A DNA stretch of 46,544 nucleotides from a virus (IMGVR_UViG_3300020034_000029:1-46544); one strand, 5' to 3'. Numbered from the stretch's first letter, positions 15,167-22,347 are shown. The notes: a model not told the origin generated them from the sequence alone. Numbers and translations: made by a program.

Positions 15167-16545
15167 TTATTCCCCCGTTTAGATCTAGCTTCCCACACAT
15201 ATCTAGCCCATGCAGCCGGTGATTTATACCCGCGCGATTTACCGAGAGCGATTAATCCGGCGAGATCTTTTGCTCCCGCTTGCTCCCTGGCCTTTTGAAT
15301 CCGGGCGATTTTCGGGTCGAGTTCTTCGAGTTCACCTTCTCGGTGTTCCACCTCTCTAGGTCTAACTTCAAAGACGAAGCCACAGAACTTGCAAACTGGC
15401 GTTCCCGAGAATTGCGCGGCGAAGCATTTCTCACAGACCTTGACCCCAGTGACCCCAGCACCGCCCGTGCTTCGGGCCACGGCACCCCCCTCGAGCGACC
15501 AGACTCGTTCTTCGTCGGGGAATCCGTGCCGTTGGCAATTTCCAGCATGGTCGAGAATGATCGCCTCAGATTTTCCAGAGCTTGGCCGCAAGGCCCGACC
15601 AACCTGTTGCAGGTAGAGTCCGAGAGATTGCGTGGGCCTAAGAAGGATTGCCGCTTCAATGCCAGGGACATCAAAACCTTCTCCAAACAGTTCAACATTA
15701 CTAAGCACTTTGATATCTCCGTTCGTAAATCGTCTAATTGCATCGTCTCTTACCTCCGTTTGTGTTTCGCCATCGACGTGTTGAGCATTAATCCCCGCTG
15801 CCATGAATTGAGCGACAACATGCTTAGAATGTTCGATAGATACACAGAAGACGACCGCGCGTTTATTAGGCGCAAGACGCTGATAATGGCTGATCGCGTC
15901 TCCCGTGATTGTTGGTTTATCCAGCACGACATTAAGTTCATTTTTATTGAAGTCTCCCATTCGCGTATGAATTCCTTCAACAGATGGCGACGATGGCGCG
16001 AATATCCGGTATTTCGATAGGAAGCCATGGTCAATTAACCACGCAACCGACGGCCCGTTGAGCATTTCTTTAAAGAACCCGGAGAGGCCTTTGCCATCAA
16101 GTCGACATGGCGTTGCAGTAAGTCCCACGTGGTAAGCAGTTGGATAGAGGGCATGTAATTCCTGCCAACTTTTCGCTCCGAGGTGGTGAGCTTCGTCCCA
16201 GACAATGAGGTTCGGCGCTTCATATTTTTGATATCTCCTTATAAGTGACTGTATGCTCGCGATTTGAATTGGCCTCTTCCGATCTTCCCACCATCCCGCC
16301 GAGATAACTCCATAAGGAAGCTCGATCTGGCTGAAAGCGCGAATCGATTGCTTGACCAATTCTCGACGGTGAACGACAAACCACGCACGCATGCGGCGCT
16401 CTGCCGCCGTTTTCAGCATGAACGCGGTGAGCAGGGTTTTCCCTGAACCGGTCGGGCTCTGTAAAAGAATGGATTTACATCCTTGTAACATAAGCGTCCG
16501 GGTTTTGTTAATTAGCTCTGTTTGGTAAGGGCGAAGGTTGACCAC
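15163..16545 (-). CDS. SF2 DEAD/DEAH-box helicase with C-terminal zinc finger
   Basis: 460 residues. Walker A PTGSGKT (31-37), DEAH (117-120), TAT (143-145) and the late motif QQVGRALRPS are all present. A four-Cys finger (CEKC...CKFC) follows the second RecA-like domain. It resembles the UvrB/Res-type helicases of phages that lack a DnaB helicase. The start is GTG and there is no ribosome site; the promoter at 16555-16583 would place the mRNA 5' end within a few bases of it. First gene of the leftward operon. It probably unwinds replication or recombination intermediates. Confidence 0.88.
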   Translation of the reverse strand: MVNLRPYQTELINKTRTLMLQGCKSILLQSPTGSGKTLLTAFMLKTAAERRMRAWFVVHRRELVKQSIRAFSQIELPYGVISAGWWEDRKRPIQIASIQSLIRRYQKYEAPNLIVWDEAHHLGAKSWQELHALYPTAYHVGLTATPCRLDGKGLSGFFKEMLNGPSVAWLIDHGFLSKYRIFAPSSPSVEGIHTRMGDFNKNELNVVLDKPTITGDAISHYQRLAPNKRAVVFCVSIEHSKHVVAQFMAAGINAQHVDGETQTEVRDDAIRRFTNGDIKVLSNVELFGEGFDVPGIEAAILLRPTQSLGLYLQQVGRALRPSSGKSEAIILDHAGNCQRHGFPDEERVWSLEGGAVARSTGGAGVTGVKVCEKCFAAQFSGTPVCKFCGFVFEVRPREVEHREGELEELDPKIARIQKAREQAGAKDLAGLIALGKSRGYKSPAAWARYVWEARSKRGNK

Positions 16546-16554
16546 GAGGCTAAC

Positions 16555-16583
16555 GTTATATAAAAGGCTTGTGCTTCTGTCAA
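16555..16583 (-). promoter_or_regulatory. Leftward early promoter (sigma70 type)
   Basis: On the minus strand TTGACA (16583-16578) and TATAAC (16560-16555) are 17 bp apart, a near-perfect sigma70 promoter. Transcription should start around 16548, only about 3-5 nt before the helicase GTG at 16545, so the message may be leaderless. The 8-bp palindrome TAACGTTA (16551-16558) overlaps the -10 box and could be an operator. Confidence 0.7.
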
Positions 16584-16597
16584 TTTTATTATATACA
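16569..16597 (+). promoter_or_regulatory. Rightward early promoter (sigma70 type)
   Basis: TTGTGC (16569-16574) and TATACA (16592-16597) are separated by 17 bp. The promoter overlaps the divergent leftward promoter, so the two probably compete or are regulated together. It reads into the ribbon-helix-helix gene, whose start has an AGGAGG site. Confidence 0.5.
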
Positions 16598-16613
16598 TTT
16601 CCTAGGAGGACTT

Positions 16614-16796
16614 ATGAAAAGAAGAAACACCCGCAAAGACCCAAAGGATAAACAGTTCAATGTGAGACTCACCGTCGGACAGATGGAAGAACTCCGACGA
16701 GGAGCGTTTGATCACAATGTTTCAATTTCTCGATTAGTGTGTGAGCTTTTAATTGCTCAGGGCGTGATTTCTCCGTCGGTAAAATTATTCTCTTGA
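16614..16796 (+). CDS. Ribbon-helix-helix (CopG/Arc-like) DNA-binding protein
   Basis: 60 residues from ATG 16614 with AGGAGG directly upstream. A basic arm (KRRNTRKDPKDK) precedes the strand QFNVRLTV and two helices (GQMEELRRGAFDHN, then SISRLVCELLIAQ), the standard ribbon-helix-helix layout, which acts as a dimer. It lies between the divergent promoters and a second rightward promoter. It may therefore repress one or both, possibly autogenously through TAACGTTA at 16551-16558. The regulatory role is inferred. Confidence 0.75.
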   Translation: MKRRNTRKDPKDKQFNVRLTVGQMEELRRGAFDHNVSISRLVCELLIAQGVISPSVKLFS

Positions 16797-16821
16797 CTTT
16801 TTCTTTACGGTCTGATATAAC
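16793..16821 (+). promoter_or_regulatory. Second rightward early promoter (sigma70 type)
   Basis: TTGACT (16793-16798) and TATAAC (16816-16821) with 17-bp spacing. The -35 box overlaps the stop codon of the ribbon-helix-helix gene. It drives the long operon of small genes that starts at 16857 and is the strongest rightward promoter visible. Confidence 0.7.
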
Positions 16822-16856
16822 TTTAGCGTAGTCAAATAAACCAAGGAGGCTTCTAA

Positions 16857-16991
16857 ATGAAAATAACAGCAGCCCTCGTAGTCGCAGTGGTCTTAATGGG
16901 AGTTGGGTTTCAAGCCGGAACGACTTACCAGTATCAACAAGATAAGGTGAGCGCGATTAAACTCTTCGATGCGATGCGGGGGGTGCGCTAA
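16857..16991 (+). CDS. Small exported or membrane-anchored protein
   Basis: 44 residues with AAGGAGG before the ATG. MKITAALVVAVVLMGVGFQAG is a signal-anchor-like hydrophobic stretch; a polar tail (YQYQQDKVSAIKLFDAMRGV) follows. First gene after the strong promoter, so it should be made early and in quantity. No family is recognised. The stop overlaps the next start by one base (TAATG). Confidence 0.6.
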   Translation: MKITAALVVAVVLMGVGFQAGTTYQYQQDKVSAIKLFDAMRGVR

Positions 16992-17101
16992 TGGAACTCA
17001 TGCTCGAATACGCAGAGTATCGTGACAGCATGGTGCAGCGCGGCTTTGAACCAGCGTCCTTTATGGAATGGCGTGCATTTGAGCGCGAGGGGGCGATATG
17101 A
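16991..17101 (+). CDS. Small hypothetical protein
   Basis: 36 residues (MELMLEYAEYRDSMVQRGFE, then PASFMEWRAFEREGAI). It is helical and amphipathic, with alternating acidic and aromatic residues. It overlaps both neighbours (TAATG and ATGA), the main support for it being coding. Confidence 0.55.
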   Translation: MELMLEYAEYRDSMVQRGFEPASFMEWRAFEREGAI

Positions 17102-17403
17102 AGCACACTCCGACACCTTGGATAGCAGTAAATCGCGGTAATGGATGGTATCAGGTAGGGCAAGAGCCGAATGATGAAGCAACACTGCTTATGTCTCTAG
17201 GTGCCGAAGCTTATGGAGACGAAAACGCTGCCTTCATCGTTCGCGCCGTCAATAGTCATGAGGACTACAAAGAAGTGGCTATGTATGCGAGAGCCTTACT
17301 AAAGGCGTTAGCTCCAAGGTTTTACCGCACGGGCTGTAGTGATACTGAGCAAGTGGCTATTAAGTGCTTACGTGAATCCATCGCCAAAGCGGAGGCCCTA
17401 TGA
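17098..17403 (+). CDS. Conserved phage protein with HTPTPW N-terminus
   Basis: 101 residues. MKHTPTPWIA, then ENAAFIVRAVNSHEDYKEV (an AxFIVxAxN helix), is the widespread small phage protein that starts HTPGPW and usually ends in a helical region. Members occur in early regions of many tailed phages; their function is unknown. Coupled to both neighbours by ATGA overlaps. Confidence 0.78.
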   Translation: MKHTPTPWIAVNRGNGWYQVGQEPNDEATLLMSLGAEAYGDENAAFIVRAVNSHEDYKEVAMYARALLKALAPRFYRTGCSDTEQVAIKCLRESIAKAEAL

Positions 17404-17726
17404 ACTACAACCCCTGGAAGCTTAAAAATGCCGAAGAATCGCCGTTCATGGCGCTGCTGTTCATAACGGTTCTCTTCGTAGTAGTTTATCTATTCCTCTT
17501 CTGCGATAAGGCAAACGCTGAAGATTCAATGGATACGTTGCTTGCTGCATCTATGCTCCGAAGTTCTCAGCAGCATCAGGCCTACGAAGACCGCCTTGAA
17601 AGACAGCAACAGGAACAGCTTCGACAGTTTGAGCGCCGGGAAGATGAGAAGCGCTACGCTTGTTCAGAGTGCCGAATGCGAGAAGAAAAGAACCCCCGGA
17701 TTATGTGCGTGGTGTGCTACCAATGA
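17400..17726 (+). CDS. Membrane protein with coiled coil and zinc-like Cys cluster
   Basis: 108 residues. One transmembrane helix (about 17-36, ALLFITVLFVVVYLFLF), then a Gln/Arg/Glu-rich coiled coil (about 57-85), then four Cys as CSEC and CVVC near the C-terminus. The coiled coil and Cys cluster would lie on one side of the membrane. It could be an early envelope-acting protein such as superinfection exclusion; that is speculation from topology. Confidence 0.65.
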   Translation: MNYNPWKLKNAEESPFMALLFITVLFVVVYLFLFCDKANAEDSMDTLLAASMLRSSQQHQAYEDRLERQQQEQLRQFERREDEKRYACSECRMREEKNPRIMCVVCYQ

Positions 17727-17815
17727 ACGTTACCAGGCACCTTCCTAATATGTGGGCTCTCTGGGCATGGCTAACGATATACCAAACGACTGGCGCGGAA
17801 TGGGGTGGGTCATGA
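17723..17815 (+). CDS. Trp-rich membrane microprotein
   Basis: 30 residues: MNVTRHLPNMWALWAWLTIY then QTTGAEWGGS. Four Trp and a short hydrophobic core fit a membrane-associating peptide. The start and stop overlap the neighbours by ATGA on both sides, completing the coupling chain between 17400 and 18081. No homologue is recognised. Confidence 0.45.
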   Translation: MNVTRHLPNMWALWAWLTIYQTTGAEWGGS

Positions 17816-18081
17816 ACCGATACGTTGTTGAGGCGAAGTGGAGCGCTAACAGTCACGTCGTTCATCGGGTGGTGGTTAGAAATCCGGTGAAGTATAGAGA
17901 GTTAGCCTGGGTTTCGTTTAGCGATGGAACCTATCTAAATATCTCCGTTCGACCAGCCAAACGGTATGAGCACGTTAACGAAATCCGTGGGTACGACGCG
18001 CTTATTGCGGGATGTATTCGCGAGAATGTGCATTCCGTTGACCTGCTTCTAGATCGAAACGCTGGCCGGGTGAAAGCATGA
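17812..18081 (+). CDS. Hypothetical early protein
   Basis: 89 residues from ATG 17812, preferred over an in-frame GTG at 17752 because it overlaps the preceding stop as ATGA and has a G-rich ribosome site. It is probably alpha/beta (RYVVEAKWSANSHVVHRVVV, then YLNISVRPAKRYEHVNEIRG). No family is recognised. ATGA overlap with the lipoprotein gene that follows. Confidence 0.6.
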   Translation: MNRYVVEAKWSANSHVVHRVVVRNPVKYRELAWVSFSDGTYLNISVRPAKRYEHVNEIRGYDALIAGCIRENVHSVDLLLDRNAGRVKA

Positions 18082-18314
18082 AATACCTATTCCTAATTCT
18101 TCCCTTATTAACAGGCTGTCAGGCGATGACATCCAAGCAAGTCGTTTCCGTTGGCGATAAAACGATGACCATCCGGGACAAGACGACCACCATCTATGAT
18201 CACAACGGCAGAGAGTTAAACACTGTGGCTACTTGGTGCGTATACAGCATCCAGGCTTCAAGTTCTCCGTTCGATATCCAGGACATCCTCACGAGGTGCC
18301 GTCATGCGAATTAA
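18078..18314 (+). CDS. Small lipoprotein
   Basis: 78 residues. MKYLFLILPLLTGCQ is a signal peptide with lipobox L-T-G-C (Cys14); Gln at +2 favours outer-membrane sorting in enterobacterial-type systems. The mature part contains repeated DKTMTIRDKTTTIYDHN-like strands and two further Cys. Early phage lipoproteins often block superinfection by binding the receptor, so this is a reasonable but unproven role. Confidence 0.7.
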   Translation: MKYLFLILPLLTGCQAMTSKQVVSVGDKTMTIRDKTTTIYDHNGRELNTVATWCVYSIQASSSPFDIQDILTRCRHAN

Positions 18315-18510
18315 GACGGTATTAAAGATCGCGGTTTGCGTTGTCATAGGGGTAGCAATCGGGAACTCGCTAACGAACCTATGGTACCGACATTCGGAGA
18401 AGCGTATCCTGTCAATCCAGAAAGATATCGACGAAACCGATAAAGATTATGTCAATACGCCCGGAGTCTACCAACAGGCGCCAGGATGCGCTACGGAGGA
18501 TTGCCAATGA
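18304..18510 (+). CDS. Single-span membrane protein
   Basis: 68 residues. One transmembrane helix near the N-terminus (VLKIAVCVVIGVAIGNSL), then a charged helical region and a short C-terminal part with two Cys (APGCATEDCQ). It overlaps the lipoprotein gene by 11 nt, which suggests the two act together in the envelope. A lipoprotein plus inner-membrane pair recalls spanins, but the order and early position do not fit lysis. Confidence 0.6.
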   Translation: MRIKTVLKIAVCVVIGVAIGNSLTNLWYRHSEKRILSIQKDIDETDKDYVNTPGVYQQAPGCATEDCQ

Positions 18511-18671
18511 ACTCTTTCGTTCTATCATCCGGTTGGTTCCAGGCCTGGAGAGACCGGGTACGTGACGCTAAAGCTCACCCGACTGATGAAGGTTGGCAGA
18601 AGGCAGCCGTGATTGCCCAGGGTCAGTTTGTCATGTGGCTAGCTATCGAAATGCAGGGGAGGAAATACTGA
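18507..18671 (+). CDS. Small hypothetical protein
   Basis: 54 residues from ATG 18507 (ATGA overlap with the upstream stop). The sequence SSGWFQAWRDRVRDAKAHPT then GQFVMWLAIEMQGRKY is amphipathic with four Trp. No family is recognised. Tight overlap on both sides supports its reality. Confidence 0.55.
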   Translation: MNSFVLSSGWFQAWRDRVRDAKAHPTDEGWQKAAVIAQGQFVMWLAIEMQGRKY

Positions 18672-18844
18672 TGAGAGCCATCGTCTTATTCATTGCCTAT
18701 CCATTGCTAGTAATCCTTGTGTTCTTTGTCGTCATGACCGTTATCGAACTGTTTCGGCATCTCAACTCTCAGATGCCCAGTGACGATGCTGTTAAACGCT
18801 ATCACCTTGAACGTATGAAAAAGGACATGGAGGAGCATAAATAA
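18671..18844 (+). CDS. Single-span membrane protein
   Basis: 57 residues from ATG 18671, which overlaps the previous stop (TGATG). One transmembrane helix (IVLFIAYPLLVILVFFVVMT) is followed by a charged helix ending MKKDMEEHK. No family is recognised. Confidence 0.6.
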   Translation: MRAIVLFIAYPLLVILVFFVVMTVIELFRHLNSQMPSDDAVKRYHLERMKKDMEEHK

Positions 18845-18930
18845 TGTGCAAGAACTGCGGTTCTAAAACGAGTCCTGACCAGCGCTTCTGTTCTGAAGAT
18901 TGCAGCCGGGAGTATTACCAAAATGTGTAA
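18844..18930 (+). CDS. Zinc-knuckle microprotein, copy 1
   Basis: 28 residues: CKNCGSKTSPDQRFCSEDCS then REYYQNV. The spacing C-x2-C-x10-C-x3-C with an FCSExC end forms a single treble-clef or knuckle-type zinc site. The start overlaps the preceding stop (TAATG), and the 3' end overlaps copy 2 by 8 nt. Two related proteins lie at 18923-19078 and 27363-27497. Confidence 0.6.
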   Translation: MCKNCGSKTSPDQRFCSEDCSREYYQNV

Positions 18931-19078
18931 GGAATGCGGAGAGCCAGCAATTTATTGGGGTGACCAGTTTTGTTCCGAACCGTGCGCGATGAAATTTTCG
19001 CAAGCGGAGTTTGACCAAAAGATGGCGGGTTTAAAGCGGTCTGAGATCTATCAAATGCCGGAGGATATAGGTATATGA
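18923..19078 (+). CDS. Zinc-knuckle microprotein, copy 2
   Basis: 51 residues. CKECGEPAIYWGDQFCSEPC repeats the layout of copy 1, then a helical tail (AMKFSQAEFDQKMAGLKRSE) follows. The stop overlaps the YqaJ exonuclease start (ATGA), so it is made together with the recombination proteins. A role in DNA or protein binding is possible but unproven. Confidence 0.62.
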   Translation: MCKECGEPAIYWGDQFCSEPCAMKFSQAEFDQKMAGLKRSEIYQMPEDIGI

Positions 19079-19989
19079 GCTTCCAAACATTAATTCCGAA
19101 AGATAAGCAGCACTGGTTAGAACTTCGCAAGCCGCTCGTTACCAGTACTGAAGTAGCTGCTCTATTTGGCTGCTCTCCTTGGATGACTAGTTTCGAGCTT
19201 TGGCACATTAAACACGACAAACTGCCTGCTGAATTTAAAGAAAATGAACGCATGGTCTGGGGAACTCGTTTAGAAAAAAGTATCGCTGAAGGTGTTGCAG
19301 AAGATGAAAAGTTTAAAATCCGAAAGATGGACGAGTTTATGTTTGATCTAGGCAAACGCTTGGGTTCATCGTTCGATTACGCTATTGACGACGATGGTTT
19401 GTTGGAAATCAAGAACGTCGATTCGTTGGTATTTAAAGACGGTTGGATTGTCGATGGCGATAATCTGGAAGCTCCTGTTTACATAGAAATCCAGGTTCAA
19501 AACGAGCTTCTTGTTAGCGGTCGGAGGTATGCGAAAATTGCGGCGCTCGTTGGAGGTAATCGCGTTGTATTAATCCATCGCGACCGCGACGAGAAGGTAA
19601 TAAGCGCCATAAATACGAGGGTTCAACAGTTCTGGGAAACCGTCGATAATAATATCGAACCGGAACCTGATTTTAAAAGAGACGCAGCGTTCATCTCGAA
19701 GCTTTATAAATATGCCGATCCCTCGAAGATATTGGATGCCACGGGGAATGAATTAATCAAGAAGCTGGTCGTGAATTACAACAAGGCGGGAGACGCTATA
19801 AAGGAACTCGAAGAAGAAAAGGACGGTTACAAAGCCCAGCTTTTAACGCTCATCGGTGACGCAGCCAAGGTTCAAGGCGACGGATTTAGCATCTCGGCAG
19901 GGTTAATTGGGCCAGCACCCATTAATTATATCCGTAAGGGCTATAGAGATTTCCGAACCTATATTAAGAAAGCGAAGGTAATAAAATGA
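19075..19989 (+). CDS. YqaJ-type recombinase exonuclease
   Basis: 304 residues. HWLELRKPLVTSTEVAALFG is the N-terminal R-x-x-x-[IV]-[GT]-[GS]-S-like block of the YqaJ/lambda exonuclease family. WGTRLEKSIAE, Asp101 in SSFDYAID, E111-I-K113 (LEIKNVD) and EIQVQNELLVSG supply the PD-(D/E)xK site. It digests one strand of duplex DNA ends and hands the other to the RecT annealase encoded next. The C-terminus (residues 220-290) is a coiled coil typical of such proteins. Coupled to RecT by a 4-nt overlap. Confidence 0.88.
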   Translation: MSFQTLIPKDKQHWLELRKPLVTSTEVAALFGCSPWMTSFELWHIKHDKLPAEFKENERMVWGTRLEKSIAEGVAEDEKFKIRKMDEFMFDLGKRLGSSFDYAIDDDGLLEIKNVDSLVFKDGWIVDGDNLEAPVYIEIQVQNELLVSGRRYAKIAALVGGNRVVLIHRDRDEKVISAINTRVQQFWETVDNNIEPEPDFKRDAAFISKLYKYADPSKILDATGNELIKKLVVNYNKAGDAIKELEEEKDGYKAQLLTLIGDAAKVQGDGFSISAGLIGPAPINYIRKGYRDFRTYIKKAKVIK

Positions 19990-20822
19990 GCACAGAATTA
20001 ACGACAACTGACAGGATCAGGGATCTGGTTTCCACCGATAAAATTAAAAAACGTTTCGATGAGGTGCTTGGCAAACGCAGCGCGACATTCGTATCAAGCA
20101 TGATCTCGGCTGTTTCCAGCAATAAAGGGCTCATGGAATGCGAACCTATGAGCATTGTCAGCTCTGCCATGATCGCGGCAACGCTCGATCTGCCGATTAA
20201 CCCCAGCCTGGGCATGGCGTACATCGTCCCTTATAAGAAGGTTGGAACCTTCCAAATCGGCTGGAAAGGGATCGTGCAATTAGCCCTTAGATCCGGTGCG
20301 TATAAGACGATCCACGCAACGCCTATCTATGAAGGTCAGATCAAAAAACACAATCAGTTCACGGGCGAGATTGAATTCAACGATGAACGCATTAGCGATA
20401 AGGTTGTCGGATATCTCCTGTATTTTAAACTGTTAAACGGCTTCGAGAAGTTCCACTATTGGACGAAAGAGCAATGCGAAGCTCACGCGAAACGGTACTC
20501 GCAGACGTATAAAGCTGGTTTCGGGCCATGGAAAGATATGTTCGATGAGATGGCATTAAAGACCGTGACTAAGTTGGGTCTCCTGAAATATGGGATTCTC
20601 TCGGTTCACATGCAAGAGGCGTTTACGAAGGACGAGTCTTATGAAACACCGAGCGGAGAAATCTACCCCGATGGAGTAGAAAAAGAACCCGTTAAAACGC
20701 CTGCGAAAACGAAGTCGTCTCGGTTGCGCTATATCGTTGAGACCACAACGGCGACACCACCAGAACCACAGGAACCTGATGAGGCCGTCGTCGATAAAGA
20801 AACCGGAGAACTTCCGATATGA
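19986..20822 (+). CDS. recT: RecT-family single-strand annealing protein
   Basis: 278 residues. The segments ATLDLPINPSLGMAYIVPYK, FQIGWKGIVQLALRSGAYK, TIHATPIYEGQ and WKDMFDEMALKTVTK are signature blocks of the RecT/Redbeta-like fold. Residues about 225-278 form a Pro/Thr/Glu-rich tail, often used to bind host SSB. With the YqaJ exonuclease it forms a two-component recombination system that repairs DNA ends and builds concatemers. Confidence 0.92.
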   Translation: MSTELTTTDRIRDLVSTDKIKKRFDEVLGKRSATFVSSMISAVSSNKGLMECEPMSIVSSAMIAATLDLPINPSLGMAYIVPYKKVGTFQIGWKGIVQLALRSGAYKTIHATPIYEGQIKKHNQFTGEIEFNDERISDKVVGYLLYFKLLNGFEKFHYWTKEQCEAHAKRYSQTYKAGFGPWKDMFDEMALKTVTKLGLLKYGILSVHMQEAFTKDESYETPSGEIYPDGVEKEPVKTPAKTKSSRLRYIVETTTATPPEPQEPDEAVVDKETGELPI

Positions 20823-21055
20823 TCACCGGAAAAGAACCAGCGTTTCCAGAAGTTCTAGTTCCTAATGGGAAAGGTGGAACTCTGGATTCTTATAAAGGTT
20901 TAACCAAACGCGAATATTTTGCGGCGATGGCTATGCAGGGATTCTGTCAATTCTTTAGCGATAGTTATGCCGACCAAGATGCGCGGACATATAAAACATC
21001 AGCTCGATTGGCTGTAAAGATGGCCGACGCCTTGATCACGGAGCTAAATAAATGA
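20819..21055 (+). CDS. Conserved small phage protein (LTKREYFAAMAMQG type)
   Basis: 78 residues. GLTKREYFAAMAMQGF followed by SARLAVKMADALITELNK is a well-known small phage family found in early regions; the function is unknown. The N-terminus carries a flexible Gly/Asp segment. Overlaps recT and the next gene by ATGA. Confidence 0.78.
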   Translation: MITGKEPAFPEVLVPNGKGGTLDSYKGLTKREYFAAMAMQGFCQFFSDSYADQDARTYKTSARLAVKMADALITELNK

Positions 21056-21201
21056 GTTATCTCGTTGTGGCATCAACGTCAGTTCCATCCAATGAACCTA
21101 ATTGTCATTTTCATTTGTATTGGACTGATGTTATATCGGTGACCGGAATAATAATGGTCGTTATCTGTGGATTAGTAATGGTAAAGGTGTGTGGCAAATG
21201 A
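21052..21201 (+). CDS. Single-span membrane protein
   Basis: 49 residues. A polar N-terminus of 26 residues precedes one transmembrane helix (VISVTGIIMVVICGLVMV). ATGA overlaps on both sides support the frame. No family is recognised. Confidence 0.55.
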   Translation: MSYLVVASTSVPSNEPNCHFHLYWTDVISVTGIIMVVICGLVMVKVCGK

Positions 21202-21398
21202 GCGACATCAGAAAAGATCCACTCTACACCCGCGATTGCAAACTATGCGGTTCTCCGATAGCCGTTGTTGTTGATGCCTTCGGGAAACAGATAGGCCTTG
21301 ACTTGACAGCGCCCATCTACTCTCCGATGGCTAAAGGTACGGCAGTTCTAACAAATCTAAGTTACGTAGATCATCGGGCTATATGCAAGAAGCTGTAA
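21198..21398 (+). CDS. Small protein with CxxC motif
   Basis: 66 residues from ATG 21198 (ATGA overlap). RDCKLCGSPIAVVVDAFGKQ forms a beta hairpin around a CxxC pair, and the C-terminus has another Cys after DHRAI. Together they could bind zinc as a small ribbon. The function is unknown. Confidence 0.6.
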   Translation: MSDIRKDPLYTRDCKLCGSPIAVVVDAFGKQIGLDLTAPIYSPMAKGTAVLTNLSYVDHRAICKKL

Positions 21399-21541
21399 CG
21401 GAAGAAGATCGTCTGATCATCATCGGTCGATGCGTTGATCTGGCGTTCGAAGAACCAGATCCTTACATGAGAAACCTGTATCAGTCGATGCTTCTGAAGG
21501 CGAAGTGGGTCAGGTTAACAATCTTAAATGGAGTCTTTTAA
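21383..21541 (+). CDS. Small helical hypothetical protein
   Basis: 52 residues (MQEAVTEEDRLIIIGRCVDL then AFEEPDPYMRNLYQSMLLKA). It overlaps the previous gene by 16 nt and ends one base before the next ATG (TAAATG). No family is recognised. Confidence 0.55.
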   Translation: MQEAVTEEDRLIIIGRCVDLAFEEPDPYMRNLYQSMLLKAKWVRLTILNGVF

Positions 21542-21862
21542 ATGAACCATTGGAAACGCGCACAAGCCGTTCACCGACTGTTCTGCCTCTGCAAGAATGA
21601 CGACTGCCAACGGCTTCTCATCTTGGATCAGGCTATCCACGACGCAGAGGTGGAAGCCACTAAAGACGCTATGCTCAAGCACACGTTCCTGCATCTGCGC
21701 TGTAAACTCTGCGTAAAAATGAAAATCATGTGTTCCGAAATAGCCGTCCGGTACCAGAAAGCGCTCGAACGAATTAGCGAACACCTTCACGCTCAAGAAG
21801 CACACCATGTATGTTGGTTTTGTGCTTCGGTTGCTGATGATGCCTTGAAAGTCAAACTGTGA
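21542..21862 (+). CDS. Cys-rich hypothetical protein
   Basis: 106 residues. There are nine Cys, including CLCKNDDC, CKLC and CWFC, with His nearby, so one or two zinc sites are likely. The intervening segments are helical (LILDQAIHDAEVEATKDAML). No family is recognised. Directly follows the previous stop and overlaps the next gene as GTGA. Confidence 0.6.
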   Translation: MNHWKRAQAVHRLFCLCKNDDCQRLLILDQAIHDAEVEATKDAMLKHTFLHLRCKLCVKMKIMCSEIAVRYQKALERISEHLHAQEAHHVCWFCASVADDALKVKL

Positions 21863-21951
21863 ACATCATTGCTGGCGCAATCGTTGGAATCCTTACGGCC
21901 TTTAGTTTACTGGCAACGTTGACCATAATTGAAAGGAAGAAAAAGAAATGA
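21859..21951 (+). CDS. Single-span membrane microprotein
   Basis: 30 residues from GTG 21859. IIAGAIVGILTAFSLLATLT is a transmembrane helix, followed by IIERKKKK, a basic cytoplasmic anchor. It overlaps both neighbours (GTGA, ATGA). No family is recognised. Confidence 0.5.
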   Translation: MNIIAGAIVGILTAFSLLATLTIIERKKKK

Positions 21952-22319
21952 ACGCGATTAAAGATTGTGAAATAGTTAACGAGAATGATCCAAACGGTAA
22001 CCCGGCAGGCGGGTCTGTTATCGGAACTGGCATGGCGATTATGTGGCAGAACGGACCCTTGGGTCGCCACACATCCGACTGTAGGCCAAAGGTTTGCATT
22101 GCAGGCTGTACGCGTGAGACACCAAACGGTGCCTTCGTCGAAACAGTAATCGCGGCAGCGCTCCAGCGCATTGAGTATTACCAGAACGCTAGCAATGGGA
22201 AATTCAAGTGTCGCGAGAACGCGATTGCCATCACGAAAATAGAGGAAGCATTGCTTTGGTTGGATAGGCGCACCCGCGACCGTGAAGCACGTCAGGTCGA
22301 AGGAATGCACCAGAAATAA
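21948..22319 (+). CDS. Candidate Acb2/Tad1-like cyclic-nucleotide sponge (anti-defence)
   Basis: 123 residues. The C-terminal half, NGAFVETVIAAALQRIEYYQ then KCRENAIAITKIEEALLWLD and RRTRDREARQVEG, is a helical hairpin seen in many phage proteins that I associate with the Acb2/Tad1 hairpin family. These proteins bind cyclic oligonucleotides of CBASS or gcADPR of Thoeris and so block immune signalling. The N-terminal half (IGTGMAIMWQNGPLG) is a beta segment common in these phage proteins. The assignment is from remembered sequence character and needs a profile search. Confidence 0.55.
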   Translation: MNAIKDCEIVNENDPNGNPAGGSVIGTGMAIMWQNGPLGRHTSDCRPKVCIAGCTRETPNGAFVETVIAAALQRIEYYQNASNGKFKCRENAIAITKIEEALLWLDRRTRDREARQVEGMHQK

Positions 22320-22347
22320 TTTCTCCTGCCCCATCTCTCAGCGTCCT

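Noticed and set aside
15280-16020. Long rightward open frame of 246 codons opposite the helicase gene
   Set aside because: It is a shadow of a gene with all helicase motifs; its product has odd composition with no recognisable domain, and no ribosome site or operon context supports it.
18078-18510. Lipoprotein and membrane protein pair as spanins
   Set aside because: Order is reversed, they lie in the early operon far from endolysin and holins, and no coiled-coil spanin pattern is visible.
21852-22334. Leftward open frame of 160 codons in the early operon
   Set aside because: It runs against four overlapping rightward genes, two of them with clear coding features, and has no promoter.
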